Notes: a model not told the origin generated them from the sequence alone. Shown: positions 34,698 through 44,009, counted from the stretch's first letter. The stretch is 64,000 nucleotides of DNA from CAZMZW01 sp964571135 (GCA_964571135.1 CAZMZW010000002.1:186001-250000), one strand, 5' to 3'. Numbers and translations: made by a program.

Positions 34698-35463
34698 ATT
34701 GATATTGATCAAGTCAAAAACTGAAATTCAGGGGTTAAGGGAAGCGGGTAGGATCGTTGCCCAAACCTTTGAAATCATCCGGGAAGAAATTCATCCCGGA
34801 ATTGAATTACGGCACCTTGATAAAATCGCTGAGAAATTTATTATTAAGGAAGGTGCGGAGACATTATATAAAGGGATTACTCAACGACCTCACCAGGTGC
34901 CATATCCTGGAGTAATCACGGCTGCGTTAAATAATGAAATTTGCCATGGTATGCCAGATAATCGCATTTTACGGGAAGGTGATATTGTTGGGATTGATAT
35001 TGGATTAAGGTATAAGGGGTGGTGTGGTGATTCCTGCGTGACCTATATGGTAGGGAAGGTAAAACCTCAAGTAAAAAAATTGGTGGATACCGCTTTTCAA
35101 TGTTTGACAAAGGGGATCCAGGTTTCTCAAATTGGAAATCGGATAGGCATGATAGGAGCAAATATCCAGAATTATGCTGAAAGCCGCGGTTTTTCGGTGG
35201 TACGGGAATACGGTGGTCATGGCATTGGACAGAACCTGTGGGAAGAGCCCTTTATCCCTCACATTGGACCAGCAGACCGCGGTCCGCGATTACAGGAGGG
35301 AATGGTGATCAATATTGAACCCATGATTAATATGGGTCGTCCTGAGACAAGATTGCTCAAAGATGAATGGACTGTTGTGACGGCTGATGGATCACTCTCG
35401 GCACAATTTGAGCATATGGTTGCTATTACGCAAAATGGACCAGAGATTCTCTCAAAAGTATAG
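34681..35463 (+). CDS. map: Methionine aminopeptidase
   Basis: Removes the N-terminal methionine from nascent proteins. 260 residues with the metal ligands Asp-Asp in GIDIGLRYKGWCGDSCV, His in GGHGIGQNLWEEPFIPH, Glu in MVINIEPMIN and Glu in SAQFEHMVAIT. ICHGMPDN is the substrate-pocket segment. The frame starts with ATG at 34681 inside the nitroreductase gene. A TTG at 34699 (yielding MILIKSKTEIQGLREAG) lies after GAGGA and matches the usual family N-terminus, so the true start may be there. Confidence 0.94.
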   Translation: MRKINKLILIKSKTEIQGLREAGRIVAQTFEIIREEIHPGIELRHLDKIAEKFIIKEGAETLYKGITQRPHQVPYPGVITAALNNEICHGMPDNRILREGDIVGIDIGLRYKGWCGDSCVTYMVGKVKPQVKKLVDTAFQCLTKGIQVSQIGNRIGMIGANIQNYAESRGFSVVREYGGHGIGQNLWEEPFIPHIGPADRGPRLQEGMVINIEPMINMGRPETRLLKDEWTVVTADGSLSAQFEHMVAITQNGPEILSKV

Positions 35464-35589
35464 GGTTTCAGATTTTGGGTTAATTATTAGGTTTTATTAT
35501 TGGTGGAAATGAAAAAAATTCTTATGAATTCGTTTTTCGGGATTGATGATTGTAGAACAATAAAGCCGGAGGTTCTGCAGATAGTGGAT

Positions 35590-37086
35590 TTATTGTGTAA
35601 TATTAAAATAATTATAAGTGGCCGTTGAAATTTTTGATGCCAGCTGCACTGCGATATCAAAGATTAATTGGGTGGGTTGGTAGAAAGCAACCGAAATCAC
35701 ATAATCACCGCCAGTTGAAAAAACAATTCCTGAATCAATAGCGGAATTCATCAAACCACCTGGAGTTATCCAGCCATGCTTATGTGCGATTTTCACGCCA
35801 TCCGGCAATCCCGGTTTTAATAAGGCAGGATTGGTATTAAGAATCAGGTAAGTAATCATTGCCTGGCATTCAGTTTGGGTGATTTCACCAGGGAAAACTG
35901 CGGCAAAGGTACCCCCGCCAGTTTTGGCGCATTGATAAATATCATCCAGCAGCAACCCCATATCGGTTGTTGTAGTTTGATTGAAGATATCTGAATCGGT
36001 CTGATAATCGGTGCGTGTATTGGCGGGGGTTTGGTATCTTCTTAGCAGAGGGGCGTTATCGTAAAAATATCCAGCTAAAAAAGTGTTTTCAAGTCCAAGT
36101 TTTTGCATATCTTCTGTAACGAGGAGTGGGCCATAGTTTGAATCTGAAGGAGTCTGCAATAAATAGGTCTCCATAAGTTTGTCAGTTGCGTCGTTATTGG
36201 ATACCTCAATCATTTGTTTTATCATGGAATCAGCAGTCTGTGGAAGTGGTTCAGTTAGTTCTTTAATTACAGCAACCAAAATTGGAATCTTAATCGTGCT
36301 GGCAGCGGTAAAAGCAATACCTGGTTTGTAATCGACGCCATTTTCGTATGCAAAATTAATATCTCTTTGGTTTTTCAAATCCAAGATGTAGATCTCAGTC
36401 AGCCCATCAAATTTGGAACGGTCAATAATTTGTTTGATGAGCACTTTCAAGTTTTCGAGAGAAGGGCGGGGAGCACTTTCCTGGCTGATCACCAGATTCA
36501 CGCTTCTTAGGCTTGGGGATTTCAATGCATTTTCGATCAATGGTATGGAATGATCGATATCCAAAATCTCCCCTGGTTTTCCAAGGATGAAATTCACGCT
36601 ACCTGGGATTGGCTGGCTTACCTCCGGAACCTTATCATATCGGGATGAAATTTCATTCATCAAAAACAAGCGAAGTCTTTTTTCTTCAATGGTAGAAAGC
36701 AGAGGTGTACCACTGGCTTGAGGAATGCGATTCCATAAATAATCCCAAAATGATGACCAAAAAGGTGCATTGACACGCTGTTGATCGGCTGCTGCAATCA
36801 TTGCGTCGATATTTAATGAGAATCCGACCAAACCCGGTTTCACCAGAATGCTATCCTGCCCATATTTCAACTCGATCGGTAAATTGAATGCCTGTGTGAT
36901 CCGGTCAGCAGCCTGTTGCTGATTCAGTCCTCCCACTGGAACTTCAGCGATTTTTGTTCCGGGTGGAAAACCCCCGCGAATTCGGCTGTAGGTAATTAAC
37001 TGGAAAACCAGCAGGATTACTCCAATGGAAATTAATCCAATTGAGATCCAACGGAGAAGGATGGTTCGGTTAATATTGAATTTCAC
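35590..37086 (-). CDS. Membrane-anchored serine hydrolase: PG-binding domain plus class A beta-lactamase-like domain
   Basis: 498 residues: an N-terminal membrane helix (10-31), a domain starting GTKIAEVPVGGLNQQQAADR that looks like the PG_binding_4/YoaR domain of VanW-type proteins, then a class A beta-lactamase-like domain. The nucleophile motif is ASTIK (SxxK, near 266), the SDN-like motif is SNND near 293 and the KTG-like motif is HKHGW near 431. The KHG variant is common in the Beta-lactamase2 group, whose members may act on peptidoglycan and need not give antibiotic resistance. About 125 non-coding bases separate it from map. Confidence 0.82.
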   Translation of the reverse strand: MKFNINRTILLRWISIGLISIGVILLVFQLITYSRIRGGFPPGTKIAEVPVGGLNQQQAADRITQAFNLPIELKYGQDSILVKPGLVGFSLNIDAMIAAADQQRVNAPFWSSFWDYLWNRIPQASGTPLLSTIEEKRLRLFLMNEISSRYDKVPEVSQPIPGSVNFILGKPGEILDIDHSIPLIENALKSPSLRSVNLVISQESAPRPSLENLKVLIKQIIDRSKFDGLTEIYILDLKNQRDINFAYENGVDYKPGIAFTAASTIKIPILVAVIKELTEPLPQTADSMIKQMIEVSNNDATDKLMETYLLQTPSDSNYGPLLVTEDMQKLGLENTFLAGYFYDNAPLLRRYQTPANTRTDYQTDSDIFNQTTTTDMGLLLDDIYQCAKTGGGTFAAVFPGEITQTECQAMITYLILNTNPALLKPGLPDGVKIAHKHGWITPGGLMNSAIDSGIVFSTGGDYVISVAFYQPTQLIFDIAVQLASKISTATYNYFNITQ

Positions 37087-37177
37087 TTATGCCCAGCGTT
37101 TTATCGTGTTTCATTTTACCAGAGAGGAATCCTTTCACCGATTAAGAATTTGTTAGAAATTTGGATATACTTAATCT

Positions 37178-38839
37178 ATGCGTGTCACTCAAAAAGAAAT
37201 TGCATCTTTAATTGGCAGAGTCCATCTCTTTAGTGGTCTTGATCAAAGGCAGATATCTGCGCTATTAAGTAAAAGTGAAGTCTTGGAGTATAAAGCAGGA
37301 ATTCATATTTATGAAGAAAATTCAAATGCCGCAAAGTTTTATTTGATTATCAATGGACAAGTCACGGTTGAGATTGATTCAGAACAAGGCAGTAAAAAGA
37401 TCTCAATGCTTCAGGATGATGATTATTTTGGTGAAGATGTTTTAACTGAAAAGAAAATACGACGTGCATCAGTCACCGCAACCCAACCCACAATTTTATT
37501 ATCAATTTCTGGGGATGATCTGATCGATTTTATTGAAGAAAATCCAGTAATTTGGTCTGCCTTCCAATTAGTGTTGGAAAATTATGAGAACCGTCTTAAA
37601 TATGAGGCGATATGGATTAAACCAGATGAGGCAATTCATTTTCTTTCACGAGCACATCCATATTATTTGATTGGCAAATCTCTGCCCCCTCTTTTCATAA
37701 TATTTTCAGCAATTATTCTCAGTGCGATTTTATATTTTCAGACTACCATCAGCGTAACATTCTTCTTTCCCTTGGGAGGATTGCTGGTTTTTGGAGGTAT
37801 AGGCTGGATAATCTGGAACACGATTGATTGGTTCAATGACTATTACCTGATTACCAATGAAAGAGTGGTTTACCTTGAGAAGGTTTTATTTCTTTACGAA
37901 AGCCGCCAAGAAACACCTTTGGGTGCTATCCTGTCTATCACGAAACAATCTGGATTAATGGGAAGATTATTAGGGTTTGGGGATATTGCGATCCGTACTT
38001 ACACCGGGGTTCTTTATTTTAAACATTTAGCATTTCCCGATTATGTAATTAAATTACTGACCGAACAATGGGAACGGGCAAAAAAACGGCTTTCCACAGA
38101 AGATAAGAAAGAAATGGAAGCATTGTTACGAGAAAAACTATTCCATGATAATAATGAGGAGAAAAAGCAATCCGAAGAAACACCATTCACAGGTCAGACA
38201 CAAGTAAAAAGTGGATGGATCCTGACAATATTAGCATCATTATTTGGGATGCGCACCGAGGTGGATGGTGTGATCACATATCGGACCCATTGGTTCGTCT
38301 TGGTAAGAAAAACTTTACTTCCTACTTTAGCTGTTTTTATTTTTTTGTTCCTTCTATCAATCTTTGGAGGAGGAAATATTTCCTTTCTCTCTCAGGAAGT
38401 ATTATTAATCGTCTTGGGAATTATCGCTTTGGGAGTCACAATCTGGTGGGTTTACCAATTTGTTGATTGGAGAGATGACTATTATGTCATTTCCCACGAT
38501 CAATTGGTGGATGTTAACCGCAAACCATTAGGATTGGAAGACCGTCGTTCAGCACCAATAAAGAATATTCAATCGGTTGAATATAAACGGATTGGGATTT
38601 TTGGGCTGCTATTTAATTTTGGCACTGTTTTTATCCGAATCGGTGATACAGAATTTACTTTTGATTATATTCATAACCCCTCCCAGGTTCAAGAGGAAAT
38701 ATTTGATCGCTATACCGATTTGATGAAAGTGGAAAAATCCACACAGACCGATAGAGAACGTAACCGGATGGCAGAATGGATGGAAGCATATCATCATATT
38801 ATGATGGAACAAGAGGATGAGCAAGACCAGGATGTTTAG
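37178..38839 (+). CDS. Membrane protein with cyclic-nucleotide-binding and two PH-like domains
   Basis: 553 residues. The first 135 form a cNMP-binding domain (VHLFSGLDQRQISALLS, FYLIINGQVTVEI, DDDYFGEDVL). Then come two copies of a unit: two membrane helices followed by a bacterial PH-like domain (VDWRDDYYVISHDQLVDVNR near 425; first copy IDWFNDYYLITNERVVYLE near 215). An acidic tail ends EQDEQDQDV. The two halves are an internal duplication. It may tie membrane sensing to a nucleotide signal. The RAS pattern of phosphate-binding residues (GEx..RRAS) is partly kept: FGEDVLTEKKIRRAS, so ligand binding is credible. No Shine-Dalgarno; a TATACT lies 7 bases before the ATG. Confidence 0.8.
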   Translation: MRVTQKEIASLIGRVHLFSGLDQRQISALLSKSEVLEYKAGIHIYEENSNAAKFYLIINGQVTVEIDSEQGSKKISMLQDDDYFGEDVLTEKKIRRASVTATQPTILLSISGDDLIDFIEENPVIWSAFQLVLENYENRLKYEAIWIKPDEAIHFLSRAHPYYLIGKSLPPLFIIFSAIILSAILYFQTTISVTFFFPLGGLLVFGGIGWIIWNTIDWFNDYYLITNERVVYLEKVLFLYESRQETPLGAILSITKQSGLMGRLLGFGDIAIRTYTGVLYFKHLAFPDYVIKLLTEQWERAKKRLSTEDKKEMEALLREKLFHDNNEEKKQSEETPFTGQTQVKSGWILTILASLFGMRTEVDGVITYRTHWFVLVRKTLLPTLAVFIFLFLLSIFGGGNISFLSQEVLLIVLGIIALGVTIWWVYQFVDWRDDYYVISHDQLVDVNRKPLGLEDRRSAPIKNIQSVEYKRIGIFGLLFNFGTVFIRIGDTEFTFDYIHNPSQVQEEIFDRYTDLMKVEKSTQTDRERNRMAEWMEAYHHIMMEQEDEQDQDV

Positions 38840-38905
38840 GTGGGTTGAATTGGAGTAAAATGGTCTAATTATTTTTCTTGAACAAAACAATATTTAAGAG
38901 TAAAG

Positions 38906-39424
38906 ATGTCTGTAAGAACAATTATCAAAATGCCTGACCCAATGCTCAGGCGTAAATCCCATAAGGTTACTGAGTTTAATAAGGATCTGCAAATCCTTAT
39001 TGATGAAATGATAGAAACAATGCGTCAGGAGCCAGGGGTTGGTCTTGCGGCACCACAAGTCAATATCTCCAGTCAAGTGATTGTAGTGGAATATCCGGTT
39101 GATGATCAGGTTGAGGATGCTGATCCACAGTTATATGTCGTAGTAAATCCGGAAATAACCAAAAACACCGAAGAAACACTTATAGGTATTGAAGGTTGCC
39201 TCTCCGTTCCTGGCTTGGTGGGTGAAGTGGAACGTTTTTCCAGTATTATCGTGAATGGATTAAACCGATATGGTCAAAAAGATAAGATAATTGCAACAGG
39301 TTGGTTGGCACGAATATTTCAGCATGAAATTGACCATTTAAATGGTATTTTGTTCGTCGATCGAGCGAAGAAGATATGGAAACCCGAAGAAGAAAATGCG
39401 GCGGAAAATATCATTCTTGAATAG
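38906..39424 (+). CDS. def: Peptide deformylase
   Basis: Removes the formyl group from initiator methionine. 172 residues with all three motifs: GVGLAAPQ near 45, EGCLSVPG near 96 (metal Cys) and QHEIDHLNG near 139 (HExxH). A normal length. recF follows 14 bases downstream, so the two are likely cotranscribed. Together with map in the same window it covers N-terminal processing. Confidence 0.97.
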   Translation: MSVRTIIKMPDPMLRRKSHKVTEFNKDLQILIDEMIETMRQEPGVGLAAPQVNISSQVIVVEYPVDDQVEDADPQLYVVVNPEITKNTEETLIGIEGCLSVPGLVGEVERFSSIIVNGLNRYGQKDKIIATGWLARIFQHEIDHLNGILFVDRAKKIWKPEEENAAENIILE

Positions 39425-39438
39425 AAACCCAATTTTTA

Positions 39439-40647
39439 ATGGTTCTAACCTCATTATCACTCACAAATTTCCGAATTTTTAATCGTTTGGAAGCAGAATT
39501 GCCCAGGCGAATTCTTTTATTGGTTGGTGAAAACGCACAGGGAAAGACAAGTTTCCTTGAAGCTATTTATTATTTCGCAACATTAAATTCATTCAGTGCC
39601 ACCAATGACAGGCAGTTAATTAATTTTGCAGCTCTTAAGGATGAACAACCTGTTTCACGACTAGTGGCTGGTTATCAGCGTGTGGATGGTACTCATCGTT
39701 TGGAAATCCGGTTGATCCTTGATGCAGGAATGAATGGCAGCGGGCGTTTGAGGAAAGAAATTCTGATTGATGGTGTAAAACGCAATCAACAGGATATTAT
39801 TGGCAAATTTCTTTCCGTTATTTTTTTACCTCAGATGATGAGAATTTTAGAAGGCGGACCGGAAGAACGCCGCAGATTTCTGGATAATGTCCTGTCACAG
39901 GCGTATCCAGGATATGCGAATGCGAATAACGAGTATGCCACCGCAATTACGCAGCGAAATGCCCTGCTTAAACAATTGGCAGAACGTGGCGGCGATTTTG
40001 AACAATTGAATTACTGGGATGAAATGATCACATCTCGCGGCGCATTAATTATCCATTCCCGAATTCGTGCCATCCAGGAGATGGAAAAATTAGTCGCCCT
40101 TGAACATTTGAAATTGACAAATGAAAAAGAGTCTCTCAATCTGATCTACCAGCCTGCTTATGATCCTTATCCGAATTCTCAAAACCAAATGAAATTGAAT
40201 ATTGCCTCTCCATTAAAAAGATCTGAAATCCCATTGGAAGAGATCAAGACTGGATTTGCAAGGAAATTGAAAGAAATTAGAAAAGAAGAAATTGCTCGAG
40301 GGGTAACATCCATTGGTCCTCATCGCGATGAACTTCGCGGGGTTAGTAATGGAATCGATCTGGGGATATATGGTTCCCGAGGTCAGATCCGAAGCGCTAT
40401 TATTTCTTTGAAATTGGCTGAGGTGAAATGGCTTAAAGAAAAAACGAATGAATGGCCGGTCTTATTACTGGATGAGACATTGGCGGAATTGGATCATCAA
40501 CATCGGATGGATTTGATGAAGAAATTATTAGATTGTGAGCAGGTGATTTTGACAACAACTGATAAACATCTGTTTTCTGATGCATTTACCAAGAATTGCG
40601 CCATCTGGAATGTAAAAGCAGGAAGAATAGCACCGGAATTAAATTAA
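39439..40647 (+). CDS. recF: DNA replication and repair protein RecF
   Basis: SMC/ABC-type ATPase that helps load RecA at gaps. 402 residues: Walker A GENAQGKTS near 30, RecF signature SIGPHRDEL near 290, a Q-loop-like SRGQIRSAIISLKLAE and Walker B VLLLDETLAELD near 340. dnaA, dnaN and gyrB, its usual neighbours, are not here; it is instead behind def. The end overlaps the convergent rsmG by 9 bases. Confidence 0.96.
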   Translation: MVLTSLSLTNFRIFNRLEAELPRRILLLVGENAQGKTSFLEAIYYFATLNSFSATNDRQLINFAALKDEQPVSRLVAGYQRVDGTHRLEIRLILDAGMNGSGRLRKEILIDGVKRNQQDIIGKFLSVIFLPQMMRILEGGPEERRRFLDNVLSQAYPGYANANNEYATAITQRNALLKQLAERGGDFEQLNYWDEMITSRGALIIHSRIRAIQEMEKLVALEHLKLTNEKESLNLIYQPAYDPYPNSQNQMKLNIASPLKRSEIPLEEIKTGFARKLKEIRKEEIARGVTSIGPHRDELRGVSNGIDLGIYGSRGQIRSAIISLKLAEVKWLKEKTNEWPVLLLDETLAELDHQHRMDLMKKLLDCEQVILTTTDKHLFSDAFTKNCAIWNVKAGRIAPELN

Positions 40648-41352
40648 AGGTTTTTTTAACGGGATCCCCGGTCGACGGGGATATTTTAATATCGTTGGAT
40701 GGACTTTTTGTAAAACCACCAGGTTTCGATCCTCTTTTAAAAATGGCAGTTGAATGCTGATGGTCGTCTCGATTTCTCCCCCTAGAATTTCAATAGCCTT
40801 TTGAGCATTATCTAATTCATCTTTATAGTTTTTACCTTTTTGAGCAATCACATGGCCGTTTACTTTCACAAGCGGTAATAAATATTCTACAAGCGTAGGG
40901 AGGCTTGCAACTGCCCTGGCAAGAGCGTAGTCATAAGTTTCTCTGTGATTAGGGTCTTGTCCGATCTCTTCAATGCGTGCGGGAAGGACAGTCGTTTGTT
41001 GTAGGTCTAAACTTGTCACAAGATGCTGACAGAATTCTGCTTTTTTTCTGACCGATTCAGTAAGCGTTAATTTGATAGCCGGGCAAACGATTTTTAATGG
41101 TATGCCTGGAAATCCAGCGCCTGTACCAACATCGATAAGGCTGATGGGTCTGGAAATATCCATTACTAAAAGGCAGGTCAGTGAATCAATAAAATGTTTG
41201 ATTTCGATATCTTCAGGTGAGGTTATGGAAGTTAAATTCATTTTCTGATTCCACTTGATCAATTCTTCCTGATAAAAAATAAATGCTTCAATTTGAATAT
41301 TAGTCAGGTTGAGATTGAGCTGATCTTGGCAATAAAGGATTAATCTTTCCAT
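40639..41352 (-). CDS. rsmG: 16S rRNA (guanine-527-N7)-methyltransferase
   Basis: 237 residues of RsmG/GidB: SAM-binding motif LIDVGTGAGFPGIPLKI near 73, KWNQKMNLTSI and the IKHFIDSL motif in the N-terminal part, and ARAVASLPTLVEY downstream. Methylates N7 of G527 in 16S rRNA. Its 3' end overlaps recF. Upstream is the remnant of an acetyltransferase gene, transcribed in the opposite direction. Confidence 0.96.
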   Translation of the reverse strand: MERLILYCQDQLNLNLTNIQIEAFIFYQEELIKWNQKMNLTSITSPEDIEIKHFIDSLTCLLVMDISRPISLIDVGTGAGFPGIPLKIVCPAIKLTLTESVRKKAEFCQHLVTSLDLQQTTVLPARIEEIGQDPNHRETYDYALARAVASLPTLVEYLLPLVKVNGHVIAQKGKNYKDELDNAQKAIEILGGEIETTISIQLPFLKEDRNLVVLQKVHPTILKYPRRPGIPLKKPLI

Positions 41353-41449
41353 AATGAAATATTATAATCAACCATTAATGATTAGTACGTTTTGATCAAT
41401 TTTCAGGTTTACTATTCTTTAAAATTGGAGAATTGATATTCAAAAACTC

Positions 41450-41606
41450 ATATTTGAAGGAGAGAGAATTAGTTTATTACCTCTTTCACCAGAATTGGAT
41501 GCGCCAATCATTGCCTCGTAGACATAAGATCTTGAATTTGCACGTTATTTACGTGATGGGCATTTTCCGAGTTCATTGGAAAGAAGAACTGAAAAAATTA
41601 TATTTC
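41450..41606 (+). pseudogene. Truncated GNAT acetyltransferase remnant
   Basis: Reading from 41450 gives IFEGERISLLPLSPELDAP, then two in-frame stops (TAG at 41519, TAA at 41525), then DLEFARYLRDGHFPSSLERR in the same frame. This is the N-terminal RimJ/RimL-type GNAT sequence (a Trp-Thr-Asn-Asp-like segment is expected at the stops). The start is ATA instead of ATG and the C-terminal 100 or so residues are missing. It is a decayed gene or fragment left by a deletion; the HAD gene starts 16 bases later. Confidence 0.72.
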
Positions 41607-41622
41607 CATTAAGGAACATATC

Positions 41623-42252
41623 ATGCCAAATGAGAAAATCCGGGCGATCATATTTGATATGGGTGGAGTAATTCTCCTCACTTGTGATAATTCGCCGCGT
41701 ATTGCATTGGCTGAACAATTAGGTACTACTGTTGTGAAATTAAGCAGTTTAGTTTTTTCCAGTGAGTCAGCAATCAGATGTGAAGAAGGCGAAATAAGTA
41801 AAAATGAACACTGGAATAATATTCTGAAATTATTAGGTAGGAATCCAGTCGATGATGCAACTCCTTATGATGAGGCATTCTGGGCAGGGGATTGTATTGA
41901 TAATGACCTCATGGAAATAATCTATTCACTAAAAAAGAAATACAAAATAGGATTTCTAAGTAATGCCTTTAATGGTGCAAGAGAATTTGTAGATCGACAA
42001 TTCCATTTCTTGGACGCATTTGATTTAACCGTCTTTTCGTATGAAGTTAAGATAAGAAAACCGAACCTCAGAATCTATCGATTGGTTTGTGAAAGACTGG
42101 ATGTGAGTCCCGAGGAAACACTATTTATTGATGACATGGAAGTCAATGTTGAGGGGGCTCGAAAAGCTGGATTGAAATCAGTTCAATATATCAATAAAAC
42201 GCAAATAAAAATACAACTTTCAGATATTCTTGGGAGAAATTTTAATAACTAG
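41623..42252 (+). CDS. HAD-superfamily hydrolase
   Basis: 209 residues. Motif I is IIFDMGGVI near residue 9, with the usual second Asp replaced by Gly as in the epoxide-hydrolase-N-terminal/YihX-like subgroup. Motif II is FLSNA, motif III lysine lies in KIRKPNLRIY, and motif IV is LFIDDMEVNVEGARKAG. The substrate is unknown. Because the second Asp of motif I is absent, phosphatase activity is less certain. The end overlaps convergent malQ by 4 bases. Confidence 0.85.
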   Translation: MPNEKIRAIIFDMGGVILLTCDNSPRIALAEQLGTTVVKLSSLVFSSESAIRCEEGEISKNEHWNNILKLLGRNPVDDATPYDEAFWAGDCIDNDLMEIIYSLKKKYKIGFLSNAFNGAREFVDRQFHFLDAFDLTVFSYEVKIRKPNLRIYRLVCERLDVSPEETLFIDDMEVNVEGARKAGLKSVQYINKTQIKIQLSDILGRNFNN

Positions 42253-43793
42253 GCATCTTCATATTCAATTATTGATAACGGACGGGTTTCACGAATAGGA
42301 ACGTTACTTCTGCTGTAAAGTGTATTGATTTCTTTGATCTTGGATGAAAGTGAATCGGTCATTGCATTAGGTTGCATACGCCACGCCCAATTGTTTCCAA
42401 GAGTGCCTGGAAAATTCATTCGTGATTTATTGCCCAATTCTAAAAAATCCTGCATTGGGGCAATAGCAAAGACTGCAGAAGAAGACCAGATTTCACGGAT
42501 CATATCCCAGGCAATATGTTTTGCATTGGAATTTAAATAATTGCGGCAAAAAATTTGTTCTTTAGAAGGAGCATCTTGAAACCATCCCTTTGAAGGGGCA
42601 TTATCGTGGGTTCCCGTAAAGGCAACGCAATTGACAGGATAATTATGGGGTAAGAATGGGTCATTTCCGTCTGAACTGAATGCAAATTGTAAAATTCGCA
42701 TTCCGGGGAAATTAAATTGATCACGTATCTCGGTGACATCAGGGGTTATAAACCCAAGGTCTTCGGCAATAAACGGCAATTTTCCCAGATTTTTCTCAAT
42801 TATCTCAAAAAAGAATGAACCCGGGCCTTTGACCCAGCGTCCTTCCTCAGCAGTTGGTGAGCCCGCCTTAACTTCATAGAACCCACTAAAACCTCGGAAA
42901 TGGTCCAGACGGACAATATCAACCATTTCAAAAGTTTTTTGGAATCTTCGCAGCCACCATTGATAATCTGACTGTTTATGTGCCGACCAGCGGTAATGAG
43001 GATTCCCCCACAATTGACCTGTAAGAGAAAAGTAATCGGGTGGTACACCGGCAATCACCCTGGGTTCAAGGGTTTCAGTCAGATCAAATAATTCAGGATT
43101 TTTCCACACATCAGAACTATCGAATGCGATAAATAGTGGAATATCACCCACAATTTGAATATTCTTATTATGCGCATAGTCTAATACTGTTTTCCATTGC
43201 CTGAAGAATAGGAATTGTTTAAATTCATGCAAAAATATTTTATTTTTATTTTTCTTTCTAAACCTCTCCAATGATTTTTGATCTCGTAGGCGTAAATCGA
43301 TCGGCCATTGATTCCAAGCTACTTTTTTACAGGAATCTTTAATCGCCATAAATAGTGCGTAATCCTCCAGCCAAATCGCTTGCTCCTGTCTGAATGATTC
43401 AAACTCCAATTTTAAAAGGGGAGGTGGTGAATGCAAGTAGTTTTTAAATGCAAGACGGAAAATTCTTTCTTTCCAACGGATTATTCTATTGAAATCCACT
43501 TTCTTATTTGAAAAATTTGGGTGATTTTCAATTTTTTCAAGCGGGATTAATCCATCTTCTACCAATAAAATGGGGCTAATCAGGCAGGTATTGCCTGCAA
43601 AAGCTGAGAAACATTGATAGGGTGAATCTCCGTATCCAGTTGGACTTAAAGGCAGAATTTCCCATAATCCTAATTCCGCCTTTGCCATGAAATCCAACCA
43701 GTGTATTGCCGTAGGTCCGAGGTCTCCTATGCCAAACGGACCTGGCAGGCTGGTTGGGTGCAGGATTACTCCTGAAGCTCTATTAAATTCCAT
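42249..43793 (-). CDS. malQ: 4-alpha-glucanotransferase
   Basis: Amylomaltase (GH77) that rearranges alpha-1,4-glucans. 514 residues from the ATG at 43793 (MEFNRASGVILHPTSLPG), backed by GGAG 5 bases upstream; the longer frame of 21 more codons shows no support. Motifs include GYGDSPYQCFSAFAGN near 55, IVGDIPLFIAFDSSDVW, the nucleophile region DIVRLDHFRGFSGFYEV, the acid/base IAEDLGFITPDV and VAFTGTHDNAP. An inverted repeat lies next to its ribosome-binding site. Confidence 0.96.
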   Translation of the reverse strand: MEFNRASGVILHPTSLPGPFGIGDLGPTAIHWLDFMAKAELGLWEILPLSPTGYGDSPYQCFSAFAGNTCLISPILLVEDGLIPLEKIENHPNFSNKKVDFNRIIRWKERIFRLAFKNYLHSPPPLLKLEFESFRQEQAIWLEDYALFMAIKDSCKKVAWNQWPIDLRLRDQKSLERFRKKNKNKIFLHEFKQFLFFRQWKTVLDYAHNKNIQIVGDIPLFIAFDSSDVWKNPELFDLTETLEPRVIAGVPPDYFSLTGQLWGNPHYRWSAHKQSDYQWWLRRFQKTFEMVDIVRLDHFRGFSGFYEVKAGSPTAEEGRWVKGPGSFFFEIIEKNLGKLPFIAEDLGFITPDVTEIRDQFNFPGMRILQFAFSSDGNDPFLPHNYPVNCVAFTGTHDNAPSKGWFQDAPSKEQIFCRNYLNSNAKHIAWDMIREIWSSSAVFAIAPMQDFLELGNKSRMNFPGTLGNNWAWRMQPNAMTDSLSSKIKEINTLYSRSNVPIRETRPLSIIEYEDA

Positions 43794-43802
43794 CTTATCT
43801 CC

Positions 43803-43819
43803 ATCATATCTAATATGAT
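43803..43819. promoter_or_regulatory. Palindromic candidate operator before malQ
   Basis: ATCATAT-CTA-ATATGAT is a perfect 7-bp inverted repeat next to the malQ ribosome-binding site. TATGATATAC at 43814-43823 recurs at 43866-43875, 52 bases away (about five helical turns). The pair could bind a regulator of malQ. Confidence 0.45.
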
Positions 43820-43890
43820 ATACCAAATAGGCAAAATTTATTTGATTAATGAACAAATTGTTACGTATGATATACTTTTTAAGAATTAGC

Positions 43891-43919
43891 TTGACAGGGT
43901 TACCAACGGAAGGTAGAAT
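43891..43919 (+). promoter_or_regulatory. Sigma-70 promoter of the tRNA-Ala genes
   Basis: A perfect TTGACA at 43891-43896 and TAGAAT at 43914-43919 are separated by exactly 17 bases. Predicted start near 43926, about 10 bases before the first tRNA. It is the strongest promoter seen in the window. Confidence 0.85.
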
Positions 43920-43936
43920 TCTGCTGCCCTGAAAAC

Positions 43937-44009
43937 GGGCCTGTAGCGCAGTTGGGAGCGCGCATCAATCGCACTGATGAGGCCGAGGGTTCGAATCCCT
44001 CCAGGTCCA
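43937..44009 (+). tRNA. tRNA-Ala (anticodon CGC)
   Basis: 73 nt cloverleaf. The acceptor GGGCCTG/CAGGTCC contains the G3-U70 wobble pair, the alanine identity element. D stem GCGC/GCGC, anticodon stem CATCA/TGATG with loop ATCGCAC (anticodon CGC at 34-36), T arm GAGGG-TTCGAAT-CCCTC and discriminator A. CCA is not encoded. Confidence 0.93.
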
